NCBI GenBank assembly: GCA_039619475.1
Contig: CM077115.1
Span: 516,418,815-516,482,814 of the forward strand
From: Icerya purchasi
Lineage: Eukaryota; Arthropoda; Insecta; Hemiptera; Monophlebidae
Direction: 5' to 3'
Length of the DNA: 64,000 nt
Position 1 is the first letter of the stretch. Every line of letters begins with the position of its first letter. The notes below the pieces were generated by a model, which ran no database searches, was not told the origin of the DNA, and was given only the letters and a program-made list of their open reading frames with translations. Of the stretch, positions 57,025 to 64,000 are shown piece after piece. The position numbers were made by a program, and so were the translations under genes.

Positions 57025-57171
57025 GGTAGACGTCGTGTTATAAAAATTATTTTATTTTAACGCTTAACGTTTCGGAGACGGCTTACACTGACCATCATCA
57101 GAAGCGAACTGGTCAGTAAGCTGTCGAAAACGTTGAGCGTTAAAAGGAATTTTTATAACACGGTGTCTACC
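57025..57171. mobile_element. Foldback MITE next to putative exon 12
   Basis: The ends GGTAGAC and GTCTACC are inverted, and the arms match over about 65 bp ('gtgttataaaaat...' and 'aacgcttaacgttt' against 'aacgttgagcgtt'). It starts 14 bp after the putative stop codon of exon 12, so it would sit in the 3' UTR of that isoform. Confidence 0.8.
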
Positions 57172-57309
57172 CAGTGCCGTCTTTACCTATAAGTCGACGA
57201 AGCCCGGGCTTAGAGCCCCCGTCTCGAGGAGGTCCTCTTAAGATGGAATAAAAAAAATTAATTCAGAATGTATAATATATATATATATATATTCCAATAG
57301 GTCCTATAA

Positions 57310-58440
57310 AGTTCATGTAAGTATTAGCCCGAGTAAAAACGTTGGAGAAACCAAAACGCATTTCAGACAAATTCATAAAGGACCGCTTCATAGGAAAAAA
57401 GATAGTCAAGCTTACAACTTTATATTAGGACGCTAAGGACGTCAAAAGCTCAAAAATTTTGAAAAAAATATTCTTTTTTCTCGGTATATGATATATTGTT
57501 GGAAAGATCGCTATTTGTCCAGAACGAAACCGTATTTCATTGCCTTAACGAAACTTTCAAAGTTGCCCCTAAAGTTGAAAAAAGTGCAAAAAATGACGTG
57601 TCCGCTAGCGCCGCGAGTATTATAGCTGAAAATTTTAAACACGGTTAAAAATATGCGTTTCCACGTATATTTCTCTCGTTAAGAACATCCGGCTTCTCAG
57701 CTTTGCAATTAGAGACTCTCGGCGCGTCGAAAGCTCGAAACTTTGAAAAAAATATTTTTTTTCTCCGGGCATATGATGATATATCGTTGGACAGATCGCG
57801 CTATTCGTCGAGGGCGAACCTATATTTCATTTTCTTAACGAAATTTTGGAAGTTTATTAAAATTTTCAAAAAAGCTCGATAAATGGCGTGTAGCCCCCGT
57901 TTGTAGCACTTGTATTATGAACAAGCTGGAAAAAAATGCGCATCCCTGTGTATTTCTTTACTTTGGAACATATGGGTTTCCAACTTTAAAATCGGGGACG
58001 GTCGGGGCGCCGCGAGTTCGAAAGTTTCAAAAAAATATTCTTTTTTCTGGGCATACGATATTATATCGTTGGAAAGATCGCTATTTGTTGGGAACAAAAC
58101 CGCATTTCATTTTCTTACGGAAACTTTGAAAGTTAACAAAAAATTCAAGAAAACGCGAGAACTGATATGTAGGCTCCTATTTACGACCCGAGTATTATGG
58201 TTAAAAATTTTGAACACGGTAAAAAAAAATGCGCTTCCTTCCCCGTATACTTTTATAGTTTAGAACATCCGAGTTCCCGATTTTTAATTCGGCGCTTGGG
58301 GCGTCGAAAGTTCAAAGATTTTAAAAAAAAATATTTCTTTTTTCCGGACACGTGATATATCGTTGGAAAAATCGCTATTTCACGGGAACGAACATATAAG
58401 TCATTTTCTTAATGAAAATTTTGAGTGCCTCTTTTAGGAT
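57310..58440. repeat. Tandem repeat, four units of about 288 bp
   Basis: A landmark 'ata[tc]tGTTGGaaagatcgctattt' recurs with its GTTGG at about 57,498, 57,786, 58,068 and 58,362, i.e. periods of 288, 282 and 294 bp. Other landmarks follow the same spacing: 'gaaaaaaatattcttttttc', 'cgagtattat...aaaattttgaacacggt' and 'gaacatccg'. The units are diverged and the first is partial. There is no conserved frame across units, so this looks like an old satellite-type block. Confidence 0.88.
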
Positions 58441-61400
58441 GCCGCAAGTTGATCATAGTTAAAAGATTTCTATAAAGTACTTTAGCCATAGCACTGTGCC
58501 GGGATGCCATATCATGGGCTCCACTTAGTTGTGGTTGCGGTCATGTGGTTTTGGAATTGTTGGTTGTATATATTGCTGATTAACGTGCAGTAAGCGTAGA
58601 TGTGGCTATGTTGTTCAGAGGTAAAGTTCTGAGTAATTTTACATAATGAAACAGTGAACGTACAAATAAATAGATGGTTTTGGGGATGAGATTCTTGGAT
58701 AGGCACTGTGTGGGCTTTTTTACAAGTAAAGTTCCAAATTTCCTTCTCCCTAAGTTGGCTTCCTCCACCCATTCGATTTTCTCGAGTGAAAAAGAAAAAA
58801 ATATCCAGCGAAAAGGCCAAACCGGCCGAGATGATTTATACAGCGGAATGGAGTACCCTGCGCCGATTGTTTAGGAAACAACAGAGCGTGGGATTTTCGA
58901 CTTGCGGCTGCGTTGTTCTATGGCGACAGAAAATAGTACATCGTGGATAAATGATTTCATTTTGTTTCGTACATAGTCACTCGTTATTGACATAGATTCT
59001 CATTGAGGCGGCCGATAAGTTTAATTTTTCAATTTATGTTACTGAAGATTTACAAAAATTAAAGCACTTGATTCATAAAAAAATAAATAAAAAAAAAAAG
59101 TCAGAGGGAAAGGTAATAATTAAAAATTGTTAATAATGTACCATTTTCGCAAGGTGCAGATGAGGGCACCTTGACAGAATAATAGTAGATGCCTCTCTAG
59201 TCGTTGTACTTATGATAGATTGTTAAGTGATAATTCCGGCCGGCCGTATGAATGATACCATACATGGAGAACCTTATAGTGCATTTATTTGAAGCATTAT
59301 CACCCGTTTGAATCACCGTTTGCGTTTGTTTATGTTTTTTATTTTGTATTCCGTATATCGTTAAGTCATTTTACCTACATGTTGTGTTATTCAGTTTGAT
59401 TGTTACTATTAAGTTTTTAATCTTTCAGTTTTCGTTAGATCATCTTTAATTAGGATCATGTTGCATTGAAAAATAGTGCTCCGTACTATTGTTAGAATAA
59501 AGGTTAGGAGAAATTATCTTTTGACTTTTATCAAAGGATAGATTTTTTCAAAGGGGCAGCTGCGGTGAACCACGAATTATGAACTGTATTAATGATTAAA
59601 AAAAAATTGTTATTTAAAGGTAAAAAATTAAAACTTGATTATATTTATTCTATAGCCTGGAAATTTATTGTTTTTGTATGTATTTTGGAATTTTGTTTAA
59701 GTAACGTAACTTTCTATATACATATATATATATATTAGGGAATGTGCTTCCCGGTTTGGATATTCCTTTGGAAAACATGCGTTACATAAATTTAATCGAT
59801 TGACGTTGTAACGAAACAATGAGGTTGAGTGGTCAGAGGAGAACGAGAATGTGTTGGTGTGTACGGCGACTGCGCTTGATACATTTAATAGTTGAGCGTA
59901 ATGAACGGAATTCAGTGCTGTGTTGCACGTAGAAACATTGAACTATTCGGGTTCGCTGATAGCTCGACAAATTGCAGAAATTTTATAAATCGCGAGATTG
60001 CCTGTCGTCGACGTTTTGGCCAGTTAGTTAGCCTTCGTTGAGAAGATGCCATCTTCTATCTGCTCTTGTTACGCCCTGGTGTTCTTTCGTAATTACACAT
60101 ACGGCCAGCGCAATATTTTAAGGAATCACAACGTTCAAAGAATATCAAGATTTCGACGATATTATTATGTACCAATAAATTTTGCGGGTAATCAATTAAT
60201 TTGTTATAAAATGATTGACACCACCCCGTCGACACACAATCAGAATAAAGCGAGCATGTGGGCGGTGGTGAAGTTGTTCTCTTAAATATGTAATCATGGC
60301 AACATGTGACCAATTTACGACCGATTTATAGGATAGCCTGTGCTCGTAAGGTGAAGAGGCGAAAATTATGCGAAGTGATTTTACATATTTTAAAAAGATG
60401 GTTGTGTGCGTTCTCCTCACAAGTTATAGAAAGACTGGGAAGCTTCAGCTGTACACGTGACGACTGTTTTTTCTTAGATGGTGATAGACATCCGCTTTAG
60501 TAATAATGTAAATTATTCACACATAAAGCTCCAGGGAGTAAGTGGGTAAATCGAGTGGCATTTTATAGTGCCGTGATCCGCACACACACACACACGCATA
60601 CGTACATAATAATAATAATTTGGTAATGGTAGCTGTGTCGCGAAAGATCAGATTTCTTTGCTATGAATTTAGTATTATGCGAATGTAAATTATAGTTATG
60701 TTTAAGAGCTAACATATGGAATTCTCAGCTCATGAAACATCTATGCTTGACTGATCTTGTTTACTTATATCAATATGGAAAACATCCGATGAATTATATT
60801 AAACTTTCATTTCTTTATACTGGAACGAGACAGCTTTAATTATGTACTATGTGCATTTAATCGTATAGTTATTGGAGCGTCGAGTAACACTGAAAAAGCT
60901 ACATAAATAACAACAAAAAAGCAGAACTAGTCGATGCGAATATATACTTATACATACTATAGATCGTCGGCTACCAGATCAACTTAGTCGTAACGAACAC
61001 AGCTGCAAGTTTTATATCTTCATATTCTGACAATACCTTAACTAGCCGATAAAATCGATGTACTGTTATGTGTAAAATGTGCCACACTATTGAGACGAAC
61101 AAAAAAAAATTCAATTTGTGAAAAATTATGGTCAATTGCAATCCAACTCTCGATAAGAGTTATAAATGATCGTGCGGGAGTCAAAGGGTTTTATATGATC
61201 AGGTTTAAAGGGTCGAGAGTCACGCGGGTACTAATTTATTTAGTTAGAAAAAAAAATCAAAAAATCAGGGTATCCAATTGTTTTTCGCCTACAAAAAAGC
61301 TACATATTTTCTGACGTAAAAATTTCTATAGTGTATTACGGGGGGGAAGTTCAAATAAAAATGATTACATTTCCTAGGAGCAAAGTTCTACCGTGCTTTT

Positions 61401-61783
61401 ATAATTATGTAATTTTCCATTTGCTAAAAATTGTTGACTGTTTATTTCCATCGGCATTCTTTGTGTTATTAAGAATAGCATATATATATATATATGATTG
61501 TTAAAAATTCAGTAAAATTCATTTGCATTTCCTTTGTTTCATTCTGGTCCTCTTTCACATTTCTTTGATTTTAATTCCAACATTCTTCTACATTTACGCG
61601 CCTCGCTTTCTGTTCGCGTTATTATAATTTTTCGTACCCTAGGATTTTCTTTGAATTTTTTTTGGTTTCTTTTTTGATCATTTCAATTTACTACCGCCCA
61701 TTATAACATCGTTCGTACGAAATTTTCGCTATTTCTTCACACTAAAGCCGGAAAACGTGAAAAAGTGTACATCTAAAAAATAC

Positions 61784-61814
<31 letters not shown>

Positions 61815-62514
61815 ATGAAATATTTCCCGCGATCGCGATGGCTGAGGGAAAAGTTTCGATACGGTATATTCGACTTCTATCTGCAAGAGATCCATTGAAA
61901 ATCTATTCTCCGCTCTGTATCTTAAAAATCGAAAAAATCACCTTCTACATTCTTGTCAGAGTCTCTTTTATTTGGTAGCTATTGCGGTAGTATTAAATAT
62001 TCTACAAAATTAGAGTAGTAAATCAATTTAAAACATTATAACGTTCAAAAAAAAAAAACACATCCATGATTCGTGTTTTTGCGAATAACGTAGAAAATGG
62101 CACGAATCTTTTTAAATTATTACTTCCACACAATTAAAGAGAGTTAATTTTTTTTCTTTCATTCTTTTCTTGGGTTTGCCGATTATGATTACTTAGTAAG
62201 CTTAAGTGATAATTTTTCTGCGCCTTCAACGTGATGCGACAACAGAATTTTAACCACGTTCCATTCAAACAGAACACCATTATTGCGTAACCAACCGTGC
62301 AGCGATAGCCTTAATTGCATATGTATTTAGAAAATTATTTTTTTTGCGATATAAAGGAACTTCATTGTGAGTCATAACTGCTCTTTTTTGAATCAGCGGG
62401 AAAAAAAAGACGCGTTATTACGAAATTCCCAGCAAGATGCAAATATAATTAAAATAATAATTTTAAAAATTGAAATAACTATTTAAATTAAAAATTTTAG
62501 AAGCCGCATTTCAC
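58441..62514. other. Downstream stretch without recognised genes
   Basis: About 4 kb with several composition shifts. I searched by eye for a fibulin C-terminal module and found none. Frames of up to 85 codons around 60.05-60.5 kb lie on both strands and match nothing I know. An (AC)n run is at about 60,582-60,596, and T runs lie at about 61.78 kb. Confidence 0.4.
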
Positions 62515-62782
62515 GGATAATAATATATATTCATATATAGCCGTCTAAACAAAAATACGCAATAAATTCCAGATTATGTTTATATTTATTTTATGCAGGT
62601 AGTTCGGAAGACTGATTATTCCCCAAAATGATGGAGTATATTAAACAAAAAAAAAAAAAAAAAATTAAAAAAACAATTAAATAATTTCAAAAAAATCAAT
62701 TTTTAATTTAATAACAATTTAAACACGTTATTTATTACATTTATATACTATGAAAAAAAAACACAGATCACAATATATTATT

Positions 62783-62862
62783 CGTCTTGCGGTGTAGCGG
62801 TAAAAGTGACATCTCTATTTGTACATACTTGGAAATAAGGTCTGGGTTCTCGAATCCCTCGA
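62783..62862 (+). repeat. tRNA-like SINE head, left arm
   Basis: It contains an A-box-like GGTGTAGCGGTAAAAGTGAC and, 40 bp on, GGGTTCTCGAATCCC, a B box with a two-base insertion. These are Pol III internal promoter elements. The fold is not a complete tRNA. Confidence 0.6.
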
Positions 62863-63338
62863 TGTCATGTATAATTTTTTTTTTTTTTGAGATGTTTATA
62901 TTTTAAATTATTTATTTTTATTATCTAATTATTTCAATTTTTTATACATAACTATATAAATAAATGAATAATTTTTAAACATTTAAATTATTTAACGACT
63001 TTTTTTATGCGCATGGCTTTCCTCTCTAACCTTTCACATAAACGTGAAATATTTTTAAATGTAAATGAAATTTGTTTTTCAAATGAAAAATTAAAAAAAC
63101 TTTGCTCTTGTGGTAATAATTCCATTTATACGCTGTAGTAAATATCGCAGGAATTGCTGCTGTTTTATTTGTTTTTATGATCTATATCACCCCAAATTAT
63201 GTAAATAAAAATTAAGTTTGTAGCATTTTAATTATAATTAATATTTTCATTAACACTCTTATTATACATGTAGATGAGTATATTTGTTTATATACATATT
63301 TTTTTATTTCTATTTCTATTTATATACGTATACACACC

Positions 63339-63376
<38 letters not shown>

Positions 63377-63508
63377 TAATGAATTCGTTGTATATCTATC
63401 TTACGCTTTATTATATTTATGTAGTTATGTATAAAGAATTGAAATAATTAGATAATAAAAATGAGTAATTTAAAATGTAAGATCACAAAAATTTTACTGT
63501 AATATCGG

Positions 63509-63581
63509 TGGTAGGGGTTCAAACCCGGACACTTTATTTCTAAGTATGTATAAATAGACGTCACTTTTACCGCTACACTAC
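63509..63581 (-). repeat. tRNA-like SINE head, right arm
   Basis: On the minus strand an A-box-like GTGTAGCGGTAAAAGTGACG precedes GGGTTTGAACCCC, a clean B box. It is the inverted partner of 62,783-62,862 and better preserved at the B box. Confidence 0.62.
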
Positions 63582-63838
63582 AAAACAAACACATTGTGAT
63601 CTGTGTTTTTATAGTATATAAATATGTAATAAATGACGTGTTTAAATTGTTATTAAATTAAAAATTGATTTTTTAAAATTGTTTAATTGTTTTTTAATAA
63701 TTTCCCTTTGTTTAATATACTTCATTTTAGAATAAAATCAGTGTCTTCCGAACCTTTTGCATAAAATAAATATAAACATAATCTGGAATTTTTTGCCTAT
63801 ATTTTTGTTTAAACGGCTATATGAATATATATTATCGG

Positions 63839-64000
63839 CTTTTAAAAATTTTAATTTCTCGCGTAAATCAAAAAGTTTCATTCTAATAGTATTTTACACA
63901 GTTCATATACTCACATGGTCTTCTATCCGATCTGCAAAATGTCATCAAAATCGGTGATCCGCAAATCGCGACCGCTCCTTGTAAGACACTTACATATAAT
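63839..64000. other. Window end
   Basis: No feature recognised. A 66-codon open frame crossing into this end is compositional. Confidence 0.4.

Larger units (their letters stand above)
62515..63838. repeat. Long inverted repeat of SINE-like units
   Basis: The left arm (about 62,515-62,870) and right arm (about 63,500-63,838) are inverted copies of about 340-355 bp. Shared blocks include 'atatagccgt.taaacaaaaata', 'ccagattatgtttatatttattttatgca', 'tcggaagac' and 'acacagatcacaat'. Each arm ends on the inner side in a tRNA-like head (separate entries). The 630-bp spacer is AT-rich with (TA)n at about 63,344-63,371. Confidence 0.8.

Noticed and set aside
57025..57171. Hammerhead ribozyme
   Set aside because: The minus strand has CTGATGA and, later, CGAAAC, but the intervening bases do not form a convincing stem II; the arms simply form a long foldback hairpin.
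60046..60313. Fibulin C-terminal module or other host exon
   Set aside because: The 79-85 codon frames on both strands show no fibulin motif and lack a matching acceptor in the needed phase.
1..64000. CRISPR array, rRNA or bacterial operon
   Set aside because: No regularly spaced short repeats, no rRNA-like conserved blocks and no tightly packed ORFs are present.

Overview
The window looks like a piece of an insect-type nuclear genome, perhaps hemipteran (low confidence). It is very AT-rich and has a spliceosomal gene with GT/AG exons of 90-200 bp separated by introns of up to about 11 kb. It is packed with decayed arthropod-type transposons: Jockey-, I-, CR1- and RTE-like LINEs, Ty3/Gypsy, mariner, hAT, piggyBac and Polinton. 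I see no prokaryotic gene organisation, rRNA or CRISPR array.

The only host gene I can support is a fibulin-1-like extracellular matrix gene on the + strand, running from 23,439 to at least 56,719. Eleven exons join in a consistent reading frame. They encode a signal peptide (exon 1), anaphylatoxin-like cysteine-rich modules (exons 2-4) and seven EGF modules, several of them calcium-binding (exons 5-11). A possible short last exon (56,966-57,011) supplies the sixth cysteine of the last EGF and then stops, which would give a secreted protein of about 500 residues without the usual fibulin C-terminal module. I find no exon for that module in the last 7 kb; it may lie beyond the window.

The first 23 kb, upstream of the gene, is a transposon graveyard. 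A Polinton/adintovirus-like element (about 4,416-8,040) keeps remnants of an adenain-type protease, a phospholipase-A2-like structural protein, a packaging ATPase, a Polinton-type accessory protein and a DDE integrase, all broken. A LINE (979-4,415, - strand) abuts the protease remnant. It is followed by a degraded LINE (8.4-10.4 kb), a 5'-truncated LINE with a clear 12-bp target duplication (11.4-12.4 kb), a hAT MITE with an 8-bp duplication, a Gypsy pol remnant, two LINE 3' ends head to head, and an internally deleted piggyBac (19,810-21,506) that keeps both TTAA sites and terminal repeats.

The fibulin introns hold many further elements. Intron 1 has a near-perfect long inverted repeat at 24.1-24.5 kb, Gypsy, hAT and LINE remnants, and a 2.6-kb element with about 565-bp terminal inverted repeats that encloses a Jockey 3' end. 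Later introns carry two internally deleted mariner elements, more hAT MITEs, a tRNA-derived SINE, a hAT transposase remnant, an unidentified GC-richer coding-like block (44.2-45.6 kb) and several foldback MITEs. Downstream of the gene are a foldback, a four-unit tandem repeat of about 288 bp, and a 1.3-kb inverted pair of SINE-like units with Pol III A/B-box sequences.
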